Part shown: in pieces, positions 10,750 to 21,170 of the stretch | Numbering within the stretch: the stretch's first letter is position 1 | Layout: each line of letters begins with the position of its first letter | Source of the DNA: Maniola hyperantus | Lineage: Eukaryota > Arthropoda > Insecta > Lepidoptera > Nymphalidae | Assembly (NCBI RefSeq): GCF_902806685.2 | Contig: NC_048554.1 | Coordinates: 12,276,001 to 12,340,000 of the forward strand | DNA length: 64,000 nucleotides | Reading direction: 5' to 3' | Translations under genes and position numbers: made by a program | Notes under the pieces: generated by a model | What the model saw: only the letters and a program-made list of their open reading frames with translations | The model's database searches: none | What the model was told of the DNA's origin: nothing

Positions 10750-11720
10750 AGAAGATTTAAATCTCACGACGTCAGACGACTCAAGTCAAACGCTTAGTTT
10801 CACTTAGGTATAGTTCCCGACTTGGCACGCCGTGAATAATAAACTTGGCGCTTGGCGGCAAGTGTTTCAATTGCGAGTGTCGCGAGCTGCACTGTGCAAT
10901 TAAGTTAGGTACTTTACATCTATTTATCTAAAAGTGTTTGACAAAATGAACGGCTTTGGAAGTTTTGGTGAAACGCTGGAGTCCAGATTGCAAGCTATTT
11001 CTATACCATGTAAATCGTCTCGTAACTTTGTCTATGTGCATTTAGGTTTTTCAAAAATTCCGTGGGAAATACCAAATCTGTAGTTACATTATTGAAAGAT
11101 TTATGCCTCACGACGTGTCTGACGTCTCAACTAAAATGCTTAGTTTTATTTAGGTACTTCCCGACTTGGCACGCCCGTGAATAATAAACTTGGCATTTGG
11201 CTGCAAGTGTTTCAATTGCGAGTGTCGTGCTGCACTGTGCAATTATTGAGTTCAATCAATTTATCAAAATGTACGGCTTTGGGAGTTTGGTGAAACGATA
11301 CAAGCTATTTCTGTACCATGTAGATCATCCCGCAACTTCGTCTATGTGTATTTAGGTTTTTCAAAAATCCCGTGGGAACTGTTTGATTTTCTGGGCCAAA
11401 AGCAGCCGGGATGCACGGTAGTAGAATTACTAAATCTGTAGCTGTAGTTACATTAAAATACCTTGAGCAAAAGATATAAACCTCACGACGTCAGACAACT
11501 CAAGTCAAACGCTTAGTTTCATTTAGGTAGTTCCCAACTTGGCACGCCCGTGAATAATAAACTTGGCACTTGGCGGCAAGTGTTTCAATTGCGAGTGTCG
11601 CTGACTACGCTGTGCAATTGAGCTAGGAACTTTAGGTACATCCATTTATCTGGAAGTGTTTGACAAAATTCACGGCTTTGGAAGTTTTAGAGAATCGCTG
11701 CACTCTCCACTTATTCACTC
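10750..11720. repeat. Three tandem copies of a 340-375-bp unit containing Helitron tail sequence
   Basis: ctcacgacg(t) anchors occur at 10763, 11107 and 11482. Shared blocks include cttggcacgcc, gtgaataataaacttggc, gcaagtgtttcaattgcgag and cggctttggaagtttt. Copies 1 and 2 end with tttaggtttttcaaaaatt(c)ccgtggga, part of the Helitron 3' region in reverse orientation. Copies have diverged by indels. An ATG follows the caattgcgag block in copies 1 (10946) and 2 (11270) but not in copy 3. Confidence 0.8.
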
Positions 11721-11745
11721 TCAATAAATTTATCACACAGTTACA

Positions 11746-12650
11746 AAAAACGAGATTACTAAAAAGACTGAATTAGGGTACCCGGACCAGTAAATGAACA
11801 AATCTCAGTTTTTATTTAATTATAAGAACTAGGGACTAACTACGGCTTTCGTTGTATTTTTCCTCGTAGCGGAAACACCATACGCTCATTTCAAAATTAA
11901 CAGGGGGTTGCTAAACTAATCAGTCACCCTGTTGGACCTCAATAAGTGCACACGATGAGATGTGGTACTAGTAAGGTAGTATGAATCGGAAACCATGTTG
12001 GATTAAATTTAACAATAGATCTGTAATGCGCAATTATGCGGCGAGATGTCTTCCAAAATTCATTAGCAATTCGTTAATTATTCACGGAAGCCTAATGAAT
12101 CAAACACGCTTGTCTTCCCGTCGTAATTAGCGGATCTACTCCTAGTGTAAAAATATTAATAGAATTTCCTGAGAATTTATTTATCAAAAAAAAAAAAAAA
12201 ACTTTATTTCGATCACGGTGATTTATATCGATGACTTTATCTCGATGTCACGATATCGAATATCACAAAGTAATTAACATAAACATCTGCCGTGACACCG
12301 GATATTAATTGCGTGCTAATTGGTACAGAATAAAGCGTAATGAAATTGATTGTGTAATTAAACCTCCTTCCCATTATTTGATTCGAATATTCGATCGGGA
12401 TTCGATTATTGAAGGCAATCCGATTATTGATCAAAGATAACTAATAAAATTAATTGGCGGGCATTTAAGGGCGATGCTGTTTTGAGATAGGACACGCCTA
12501 TTTGTCAAAAATACTATTTTAGCCTTTAATCTAAGAGTAAACAAGGAGTGGTAAACCGTATTTTTGAGTATAACAGTTGACACTTAGATTAAAAATGGCG
12601 AGGCAATATTATTTTCTCAATAAGGAATACAACAGTTCACCTATACCGGG
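11746..12650. other. Unassigned 0.9-kb stretch, mostly repeat-free to the eye
   Basis: Apart from an A-run at about 12187-12202 and a run of gat/atcg-rich sequence after it, no transposon end or coding frame is seen. It may be ordinary intron sequence. Confidence 0.4.
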
Positions 12651-12652
12651 AA

Positions 12653-12777
12653 TTAGCTTATGCTCGCGACTTCGCGTGGACTACACAAACTTCTAACTCT
12701 CATTTTACCCCCCTTAGGGGTTCAATTTTTAAAAATCCTTTCTTAGCGGTAGGTTACGTCATAATAGCTATCTGAGT
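12653..12777 (-). mobile_element. HelA copy, truncated
   Basis: ttagcttatgctcgcgactt, ccccttaggggttcaat and acgtcataatagctatctg match HelA; the 5' end is missing. Confidence 0.7.
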
Positions 12778-13364
12778 ATTATGACGTATGAGAGAGTTTC
12801 TTCATCAAAAAAAATGCGTTAAACAATACACAGAAGGTAGTTATATCTATAAAGAGTGTCATTAACGAAAAATATAGTAAACTGTAAAACTGTTCTGTTG
12901 TCAAACCAAAATAAAATATTAAAATAAAATAAAATAAAAAATAAAACACACCATAGCTACACAAAAGGCTATCTTCATAAAGGGTGTCTTCATCGAAATG
13001 TACAGTAAAACAATACAATATAAAGCTATCTTTATAGAAAGTTATTAAAATTAATCGTCCCCATTACCCGGCCCATAAACAGGGTATAGCTGCCATTAAC
13101 CGGTTTAAACTGCCGCAATCGATTTAACGACAGTGTTTATCTTTTGTTTAAAGTGCCGTATATTATTAATCGATTTTAGGTTTCCTTCAGAATTTTTAAT
13201 CGCTAAATAATAAAGTTCATCTGAGTAATCATTTTTGTAAGCATAACAGAAACTAGAAATCAAACTGTAAAGCTAACCCGACTTCAACATACACACACGT
13301 GTAGAAACAAAAGTTATTTTGTACTATGTAGTTGCTTTGGAAGTCGGTTTTTTTATAGGTATAT
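12778..13364. other. AT-rich unassigned stretch
   Basis: Contains a (AAAAT)n-like tract at 12910-12945 and, at 13280-13350, remnants with cgacttcaacatacac and ggaagtcggtt, termini of the 6531-type element. No coding evidence. Confidence 0.4.
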
Positions 13365-13595
13365 TTTTTTATTATTAAACTCATGCCCCCTTTTGGTTTC
13401 CACACGATTGTACTGGAACGCTAAAACGCTTCGCGGCACGGCTTTGCCGGTAGGGATGGTAACTAGCCACGGCCAAAGCCACCAGACCAGACCAGAAATT
13501 TAGAAATTAATAAATTTCAAACCCCTGCCAGGAATCAAACCCGGGACCTGCCACTAATGAGACCACAGTGCTTATCACTGCACCAGTGAGGTCGT
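13365..13595 (-). mobile_element. SINE-1 copy
   Basis: Reverse orientation. The tRNA-like head at the right (gcaccagtgaggtcgtc, B box tcaaacccgggacc inverted) is followed by the SINE-1 body. Tail shortened. Confidence 0.8.
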
Positions 13596-13752
13596 CAAAG
13601 TCGTAAAGTATACCTAGAATAGGTAAACCCACGTATGGAATCGGGGTCCGCTAGTTTCTAATATTCCTGTACACTTCAATACTATTATGTGCACGTAGTA
13701 ATCGGAAAGTTGTTATGTTCTTGAACGGGAACATGTTGGAAATAATGAAAAG

Positions 13753-14007
13753 TTTTTTTTTTTTTTTTTTTTTTTTTTATTCAGATACAAGTTAGCCCTT
13801 GACTGCAATCTCACCTGGTGGTAAGTGATGATGCAGTCTAAGATGATAGCGGGCTAACCTGGAAGGGGTATGGCAGTTTTTATTAAACCCATACCCCTTT
13901 GGTTTCTACACGGCATCGTACCGGAACGCTAAATCGCTTGGCGGCACGGCTTTGCCGGTAGGGTGGTAACTAGCCACGGCCGAAGCCTCCCACCAGACCA
14001 GACCAGT
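13753..14007 (-). mobile_element. SINE-1 copy, head-truncated
   Basis: A long T-run (13753-13778) is the A tail inverted; the body is well preserved to ccaccagaccagaccag, then stops before the tRNA-like head. Confidence 0.85.
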
Positions 14008-14276
14008 CTTTCTGACATTTTCCAAGCATTTTCCCTTGTATTCGTATAAACAGGGTCTGCTTATAATGCTTAGCTGTTCGCTTATTATTCGCTTGTTTTA
14101 CTATACAGAACTTTAGCCATTATAGCTAATCTCTACGGAAAATAGCCGACTACATAGAAATATTACTAGCACATTTGTGTGTAATAAACACAGAAATGTT
14201 ATATTATTATAAATGTGAAAGTGTGTTTGTTTGTTGGTTTATTGGTTTGTTGATTTGTTCGTGTTGTAGTTGGTTC

Positions 14277-14675
14277 TCCTACGGAACTTCTCACTCTTAA
14301 ATTGTCTACGCATAACTCTCTCTATCGCTCGCTGAGTGATTCTGAGCTTTCTTATGAGGCCCATTAGTTAGCGACTATGTCTCAGATCAGCCCCCCGACT
14401 GTGTAAGAAAAATGTGTTCATCGTTATCGGAATCGTCAACAAATTCTGCCCTTTGATTGGTTCATTCGCTGTTTACATTTTTTCACAGCCAATCAAAGGG
14501 CAGAATTTGTTGACGATTACGATAACGACGAAATCATTATTCTTACACAATTGGGGGGCAGTTTATGTCATCACTGGCAACACGCACTGTTCGAAGACTT
14601 TGGTCTTCAAGCATTGAGGAATTTTAGACGAGAAGACATCTCGGAGCTTCCCGAATGCTGCCCAGCCGAGTAGGT
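14277..14675 (-). pseudogene. RTE-type LINE ORF2 C-terminal fragment split by a MITE
   Basis: Inverted sequence tctctatcgctcgctgagtg, gagctttcttatgaggccca and ttcgaagactttggtcttca corresponds to the KVFEQCVLPVMTY ... ETWSLTMGLIRKLRV region seen at 30618-30820. A 174-bp TIR element interrupts it. Confidence 0.75.
14388..14561. mobile_element. 174-bp MITE with CAGCCCCCC termini inserted in RTE
   Basis: Termini cagccccccgactgtgtaag and cttacaca(at)tggggggcag are inverted repeats. The arms pair further inside (caacaaattctgccctttga with its inverse). It separates two RTE parts that are contiguous at 45570-45600. Confidence 0.8.
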
Positions 14676-14683
14676 TAGATAAG

Positions 14684-14788
14684 TTTTAGGGTTCCGTACC
14701 TCAAAAGGAAAAACGGAACCCTTATAGGATCACTTTGTTGTCTGTCTGTCTGTCTGTCTGTCTATCTGTCTGTCTGTCTGTCTGTCTA

Positions 14789-14827
<39 letters not shown>

Positions 14828-14830
14828 GCC

Positions 14831-14867
<37 letters not shown>

Positions 14868-15242
14868 GTCTGTCTGTCCGTCTGTCTGTCAAGAAACCTA
14901 CAGGGTACTTCCCGTTGACCTAGAATCATGAAATTTGGCAGGTAGGTAGATCTTATAGCTGACATTTGGGGAAAAATCTGAAAACCATGAATTTAGGGTT
15001 AGATCACAAAAAAAATTAAATTGTGGTCATGAACTAATAATTAGTATTTTCAACTTTCGAAGTAAGAGCACTATATCAAGTGGGGTATCATATGAAAGGT
15101 CTTCACCTGTACATTCTAAAACAGATTTTTATTTATTTTTATGCATCATAGTTTTTGAATTATCGTGCAAAATGTCGAAAAAATACGACTGCAGTACGGA
15201 ACCCTCATTGGGCGAGCCTGACTCGCACTTGGCCGGTTTTTT
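14684..15242 (-). mobile_element. GTTCC-family repeat with expanded TCTG microsatellite
   Basis: Full-length reverse copy. The usual short TCTG tract is expanded to roughly 150 bp (14738-14890) with a few interruptions. An apparent 62-codon frame (CLSV repeats) is the microsatellite translated. Confidence 0.85.
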
Positions 15243-15526
15243 AAGAGTTAAGTACCTAGATCATTTAAATTGAGCTGTTACATCATGGTCGTTTCATTCA
15301 TTGAGAACGATGTCTATTATTATACAAACCTGTACGAATTACATTAACTACCTCAACATCAGTCAAGTCATTGTTAACCGGGTAAAGGTACATATCCGCC
15401 TTTCCGTGTAATGGTAAAGCATTAATTCAAAGAACCCTAAACTGTAAGCGTGGGCGGCCTTTAAAGGCAGTCTTTCCGTCACACGCTCCATACATGTAGT
15501 TTGGTTACATCTTTATAAATATAAAA

Positions 15527-15862
15527 CTAGCTGACCCGCCCCGGCTTCGCTCGGGTGGAATTTAGAAAATCGGCGTAGAGGTAGAATTTTCAAAAATCCT
15601 GAAATAGGAACCTACGTATTTTTTTGAAAACCCAAATATCAATTTTCATGGAGATAACTTGAAAAATGACGGACTTTCATACAAACTTTCATCCCCTATT
15701 AAATCCCCTTAGGGGTGGAATTTCGAAAAACCCTTTCTTAGTGGATACCTACTCTTTACAATGAACACACCCTCCAAATTACATGTCTCTAGAACCAGGT
15801 TTAGGCTGTGCGTTGATATATGTCAGTCAGTCAGTCAGGACTTTGAATTTTATATATAGAGA
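15527..15862 (-). mobile_element. HelC Helitron-like copy
   Basis: Plus-strand start ctagctgacccgccccggct; end ggactttgaattttatatat agaga. Its interior (ccctccaaattacatgtctc) differs from HelA but matches the copy at 38886. It abuts another CTAG end at 15863. Confidence 0.75.
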
Positions 15863-16024
15863 CTAGCTGATGCCCGCGACTTCGTCCGCGTGGAATTAGG
15901 TTTTTTAAAAATCCCGTGAGGACTCTTTGATTTTCCGGGCTATCAACTTAGGCTACTTTTTATCCCGGAAAATCAAAGAGTTCCCACGGAATCAAAAAAA
16001 ACCTAATTCCACGCTGATGAAGTC
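15863..16024. mobile_element. Two Helitron 3' ends in inverted arrangement
   Basis: ctagctgatgcccgcgactt with ggaattagg and tttgattttccggg is followed by its inverse (cccggaaaatcaaagagttc, cctaattccacg), giving a 160-bp palindrome. Confidence 0.75.
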
Positions 16025-16169
16025 TTAAGTCTTAAGAATATAGATGACTAAGAATATTTCCACGTTGGTAAATAGGTACTTCACTATTTTTAATACTCTA
16101 CGTGTGTGAATCAGAATCCAAATCCATATTTCGGTGAAAATAAAAGAAAAACCCAACAGTTTCTCAGTA

Positions 16170-16464
16170 CAGTACCCGTAGTACAAGATTTTACGTCTCA
16201 CCAAACCAAACCAAATTCGAGAGTCGAAATACTTCCGCGTTACAGTAAAGTGGACCTAAACAGCCTTGAATTGAAGTCAAATATTCAATGCCACTGATTT
16301 TAATTTCGCAATGTTTCCGCTTGGAGCGCTGGCTGTAGAAGTGTAGACAAACTTGAGCTTTAAAACAAGGCATTTAAGATCCAGTTTACTGTAACGCGGA
16401 AGTATTTCGACTCTCGAATTTGGTTTGGTTTGGTGAGACATAAAATCTTGTACTACGGGTACTG
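16170..16464. mobile_element. X-MITE copy 1 (295 bp, about 75-bp TIRs, TA flanks)
   Basis: Termini CAGTACCCGTAGTACAAG and CTTGTACTACGGGTACTG with inverted homology continuing to gtaacgcggaagtatttcg. TA at 16168-16169 and 16465-16466. Near-identical copies at 26270-26564 and 59769-60063. Confidence 0.9.
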
Positions 16465-16546
16465 TAAGCGTGGGCGGCCTTTAAAGGCAGTCTTTCCGTC
16501 ACTCGCTCCATACAAATGTAGTTTGGTTACATCTTTATATATAAAA

Positions 16547-16600
16547 CTAGCTGATGCCCGCGACTTCGTCCGCGTGGAATTAGGGTTTTTAAAAATCCTA
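16547..16600 (-). mobile_element. HelB 3'-end fragment
   Basis: ctagctgatgcccgcgactt, gcgtggaattaggg and aaaaatcct represent only the last 55 bp of a Helitron-like element. Confidence 0.7.
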
Positions 16601-16948
16601 AGATCCTAACATCCTAGATGACTAAGAATATTTCCACATTTGTAAATAGGTACTTCACTATTTTTAATACTCTACGTGTGTGAATCAGAATCCAAATCCA
16701 TATTTCGGTGAAAATAAAAGAAAAACCCAACAGTTTCTCAGTAGGTACTGATGTTTACGTAGACGTTCGAATGTTACGACTCGTCCGGATTTATTATCTT
16801 TCAGGACGTTTAAATCATTCGCTTTTACTGCACTTGTCTTTACTTGTTTATGATATTATTGAGTTTTATTGGGTTTTCTTTACAGTTGGAATACCCTTAT
16901 TGAATGTCACTCTATATAGAGAGAAAGCCAGCGCGTACCAGACCTTCG

Positions 16949-17195
16949 TCTATATATATAAAAGGAAAAGGTGACTGACTGACTGACTGACTGACTGAAT
17001 GACTGACTGACTGACTGATCTATCAACGCACAGCTCAAACTACTGGACGGATCGGGCTGAAATTTGGCATGCAGATAGCTATTATGACGTAGGCATCCGC
17101 TAAGAAAGGATTTTTGATAATTCAACTCCTAAGGGAGTGAAATAGAGTTTTGAAATTTTGTATTCCACGCGGACGAAGTCGCGAGCATAAGCTAG
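16949..17195 (+). mobile_element. HelA copy
   Basis: TCTATATATATAAAAGG start, TGAC microsatellite, terminal hairpin and gcataagctag end followed by T. Confidence 0.85.
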
Positions 17196-17379
17196 TTATT
17201 TTATAAAAGCTGAAAGTTTATCTGCATATTGTCCCCGACACTGGAAGAAACGTTTGTTTGGATATTTGTTTGGATCATGGTGACTTTGGGAGATAACAGG
17301 TAATAAAGGTGTAATAAATCTCACGTCAAAGTAATCTAAATAATCTAATAAGTAATCTAGTAAGTGAGTCTAATTGCAT

Positions 17380-17950
17380 CGGGCATCCGAGGGGAAGAGC
17401 AGTATTCGGGCTGGTGCACTCCGGTAACATGGCTAATAATCTCTCTTCGGGGATATTGTTAGCCATGGCTAATGACATGGCAGGGGGAGGTTTCTCCGCG
17501 TGTCCCTCTGACTAGCAGAGGGCACAGTGGACGAAGCGGAGGATGGGACGCGGGCGACGTGCGCGGAGTCTGCAGTTGTCGCCCGTTGGGTCCCCGGGTC
17601 GGGAGGCGCACGCATTTCGTCGGTGCGCCTCGGACGTGCGGTGTGGGGACCTCGTGAGCGGGGTCCCCGGTGGAGGGTCCGCCTCGGCGGATGTCGCTGA
17701 CTGGGTCGCGGTGGTTTGCTTCGGCGTTCCTGTGACCCAGGCGACGCGCAGGAGCGCCGCTGGGTTTCAGTGGGTATTGAGAGTCCCACATACCTTCCCT
17801 CCAGTTGGTCGGCTGGCTGGTTAGCTGGCTGGCTTCCAGGAGGGGAGGATGCGTAAACGCATTTCCCAGCGTTAAAAAAGGGGGTTGCCATGATACTAAG
17901 TGTCTGGCAACGCATGACGTGATCTCACACCTGAACATTGGCGACATCAA
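17380..17950. other. GC-rich island of unknown origin
   Basis: Strongly GC-rich relative to neighbours, with frames open on both strands (for example 17459-17950 on -), a sign of composition rather than coding. It contains cctctgactagcagagggc and ggctggctggttagctggct. It resembles untranslated parts of GC-rich non-LTR elements, but I cannot assign it. Confidence 0.45.
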
Positions 17951-17954
17951 AGAA

Positions 17955-18055
17955 GTAGCAGAGAGCCACTGGATTGCGGCGGCGGTGTGGAATTCCCTAC
18001 AAGACAGATGTCCAGCTGTGGACGTCTATCCTTTGACGATGATGATAGTGACCTA
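17955..18055 (+). mobile_element. RTE-type LINE 3' terminus, diverged
   Basis: gagccactggattgcggcgg, ggaattccctacaagacaga and ggacgtctatcctttgacga align with the RTE tail at 31620-31710, ending in GATGATGAT. Confidence 0.7.
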
Positions 18056-18539
18056 CATATTCCGTACTCATGCGTTTTCTCGTTAGTTCCACGAAAATTT
18101 TCCTGAATACGTTTTTTCAGTAAATAAATCGTAAAAGTGTATAACAAATACCTACCTACTTATAAAATAAAGTATGATCTATACATGATGCTATAAAAAC
18201 AAACTCTCATCTACACAGATCTGATGTATGACGTAATAGTTTTTATGACGTTATTTTTATGCGAGGGAACTGTCGATTGACCTAAAGCAGAGTTTAGCTT
18301 AGCGTCCCCGCACACGAGCCACCACCGACACATTTCCTGTAGTTTTCATACATTTTATATAGACTCGCCACACACGCTTTTGATGTTTGACGCTGATGAT
18401 TAAAAAAAATATCCGGCTGAGTTTGTTGTGGGCGCGTTTGGAACCCTCGTAGCTTTAGTTTTAAGTTGGCGTAAAAATTATTACCACTGTATCTCACAAC
18501 TCGAACAACTGACAATCAAAAAGTGTAATTTATTACCTA
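18056..18539. other. Unassigned stretch
   Basis: Around 18410-18470 ccggctgagtttgttgtggg and ggaaccctcgtagctttagt recur inverted at 25725-25800, so part is a dispersed repeat. The rest shows nothing. Confidence 0.45.
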
Positions 18540-18770
18540 CTAGCTGATGCCCGCAATTTCGTCCGCGTGGATTTACGTTTTTCAAAATCCCGCGGGAATT
18601 CTTTGGTTTTCCGGGGTAAAAAGTATGCCTATGTCTTAATCCAGGGTATAATCTATCTCCATTCCAAATTTCATCCAAATCCGTTCAGCCGTTTTTGCGT
18701 GATTGAGTAACAAACATCCAAACATCTAAACATCCAAACATCCACACTTTCACATTTATAATATTAGTAT
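18540..18770 (-). mobile_element. HelB-variant Helitron-like copy
   Basis: ctagctgatgcccgcaattt to ttcacatttataatattagt, with an ACATCCAA tandem near the 5' end, as in 60751-60941. Confidence 0.75.
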
Positions 18771-19239
18771 AGTAAGTATATAGTATAGTAGGATTTTGAA
18801 TAAATTATTTGATTAGATTAGATTTGCATGGGTTGAAAAAAGTAGCGGCGACCGACCGCAAGTGTCTACCACCGTCCACCGACCACAAATGACTGTCGCG
18901 CGCGTCAGCTACCTTTGTAGCCGCTTCTAGCTTCAGGTAGCGGCGTCTGTGGCTGTCGCGTGTGGTGCGTGTGCGGTCAGCCTTATGTTCGGTCGGTTAC
19001 TACGTAAGTCAGTTATAGGTATTCACCTTGGTATTGAATGGCTATAACTCAACTATAAGTACTTCCTTTCATACCTTTACGCATACTGTTGGGGTTTCAA
19101 TACAAGGAAATCCACATAAATTACCTACCTACTTTCTAACTTTCTAGTTAGTAGGTAATTTACACGGAACAGAAATTTTCTGTTCCGTGGTAATTTATAT
19201 GTATTTACTCCCTTCTGGTTACCTTGGCATAAGTTTACT
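18771..19239. other. Unassigned stretch with small hairpin
   Basis: A GC-rich segment at about 18840-18990 and a short hairpin at about 19153-19200 (ggtaatttacacggaacaga / tctgttccgtggtaattta). No coding evidence. Confidence 0.4.
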
Positions 19240-19446
19240 TGCTTTGCTGGATTTTTTGAGTCTGTCTGTCTGTCTGCTAGCTTTTCACGGCTCATCCGTT
19301 CAACCGATTTTGACGAAATTTGGTACGGAGATAGTTTGTATCCCGGGGAAGGACATAGGCTACTTTTTATCCTGGAAAATCAAAGAGTTCCCATGACATT
19401 TTAAAAACCTAAATACACGCGGACGAAGTCACGGGCATCATCTTAG
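19240..19446 (+). mobile_element. HelB copy, degraded ends
   Basis: Contains tctgtctgtctgctagcttt, aaccgattttgacgaaattt, actttttatcctgg and acgcggacgaagtcacgggc. The terminal CTAG has decayed to ttag. Confidence 0.7.
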
Positions 19447-19513
19447 TAAGCTATATTTTATTTAAAAAAACGATTTAATAAGCTACCCGTGAGAAGCCGG
19501 GGCAGGTCGCTAG

Positions 19514-19738
19514 TCTAAATATATAAAAGGAAAAGGTGACTGATTGACTGTCTGACTGACTGATCTATCAACGCACAGCTCAAGCTACTGGACGAATCGG
19601 ACTGTTTGGCATGCAGATAGCTATTATGACGTAGGCATCCGTTAAGAAAGGATTTTTGAAAATTCAACCCCTAAGGGGGTGAAATAGGGGTTTGAAATTT
19701 GGGTAGCCCACGGGGACGAAGTCGCGAGCATGAGTTAG
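19514..19738 (+). mobile_element. HelA copy abutting another CTAG end
   Basis: Starts TCTAAATATATAAAAGG directly after gccggggcaggtcgctag, the 3' end of a HelE-like element, and ends gagcatgagttag followed by ta. Confidence 0.8.
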
Positions 19739-20094
19739 TACATTATAATAACCGAAGCCAAAATTTAACTTAATGCTCTCGGAGGCACGTTGAAAAGCTA
19801 ACTTTTTAAAATCTCCTATTCAAGCAAATAAAGTTCAAAAGGGAATTCAAAAGATATCGCCTTGTTTGGGATGGCGTATTATGAAGGAATAAAGGCGCGC
19901 TTTTACAATGGAAGGAGATTGTATGCCGTTTTATGGCCCAACAACAATGACGGCCAAAGTCCGGTGTTGTAAAGCTGAGATTTTCACGATACAGCGATTT
20001 TTCATTTATTATCACTACCCATATTATAAATGGGGAAGTGTGTTTGTTGATTTGTTGGTTTGTCCTTCAATCACGTCGCAACTAACATCATCAT

Positions 20095-20405
20095 CATCAT
20101 AATCATCAACCGATAGACGTCCACTGCTGGACATAGGTCTCTTGTAGGGACTTCCACACACCACGGCCCTACGACTCGTCTGATGTCGTCCGTCCACCTA
20201 GTAAGGGGTCTTCCAAAACTGCATCTTCCGGTGCGAGTTCACCATTCCAGCACCTTGGGACCCCAACGTCTATCGGTTTTACGAACTATGTGCCGTGCCC
20301 ATTGCCACTTCATCTTCGCAACCCGGTGAGCTATGTCGGCTACTCTAGTTCTCCTACGGATCTCCTCATTTCCGATTTGATCACGTAGATCACGTTCGAT
20401 CTTGA
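20095..20405 (-). pseudogene. RTE-type LINE 3' end
   Basis: Starts with cat repeats, then ccgatagacgtccactgctg, ggtcttccaaaactgcatct, accttgggaccccaacgtct and gttctcctacggatctcctc: the inverse of the C-terminal ORF2 region ending TYVQQWTSIG. Confidence 0.8.
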
Positions 20406-20429
20406 AATTGTAGATGAGTATACATAATA

Positions 20430-20565
20430 TACCTAAGATACACAATTCAGTTGGGTAGGTCCAATTTCGAGAAAAAGGCCAGCCGCCGAATCCAACTTGG
20501 TTGGGCAGCGTTCAGGAAGCTTCGAAATGTCTTCTTTGAAGACCAAAGTCTTCGCAACTAACGTC
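20430..20565 (+). pseudogene. RTE-type LINE internal fragment, opposite orientation
   Basis: cagttgggtaggtccaattt, ccgaatccaacttggttggg and gaagaccaaagtcttcg match 30598-30725 on the + strand, head-on with the preceding piece. Confidence 0.75.
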
Positions 20566-21170
20566 ACGTCGTAAATATTATTACCAAATGATGTTCACAA
20601 TCCCCAACGGGATCTTAATAATCTTTAAGTAAGTCGCGGGGACAGTTAGTATGGAATAAAGGAGTGCTTTTACAATAGATAGCAGATTGTATGACGTTTT
20701 ATGGCCCAACAATAACAATGGCGGCCAGTCTGCTGTTGTAAAGCTAAAATTTTCAGAATAGAGCGATTTTTCATTTGGTATCTTATCACTACCCATATTA
20801 TAAATGCGGAAGTGTGTTTGTTTGTTGGTTTATTGGTTTGTTAATTTGTTGGTTTATCCTACAATCACGTCGCATCGCTAGTTGCGACGTTACGTCGTAA
20901 ATATTATTACCAAATGATGTTGACAATCCCCAACGGGATCTTAGTCGCGGAGACAATTAGTAGGGAATAAAGGAGTGCTTTACAACAGATAGCAGATTAT
21001 ATGACGTTTTATGGCCCAACAACAATAATGGACTCTGAAACCCGCAGTTGTAAAGCTGTTATTTTCTATTTGTTATTCCAACAAACTACAATGTACCTAC
21101 CTACTTTGCTTTCATAGTTGTACTATCTCCACAAATATTTACATTACAAATAGAATTGAGTCGTTCGGTG

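Larger units (their letters stand above)
15441..16743. repeat. Tandem block duplication with a MITE at the junction
   Basis: Block A (gtaagcgtgggcggccttta onward) occurs at 15441-15534 and 16461-16552; block B (128 bp ending cccaacagtttctcagta) at 16042-16169 and 16616-16743. Order is A1, Helitron pieces, B1, MITE, A2, short Helitron piece, B2, that is two direct units with internal deletion in the second. Confidence 0.85.

Noticed and set aside
14735..14923. 62-codon frame rich in CLSV repeats
   Set aside because: It is the translation of a TCTG microsatellite within a GTTCC repeat.
17459..17950. 163-codon frame on the - strand, with further frames on both strands
   Set aside because: High GC content removes stops by chance; no conserved domain or splice context was seen.
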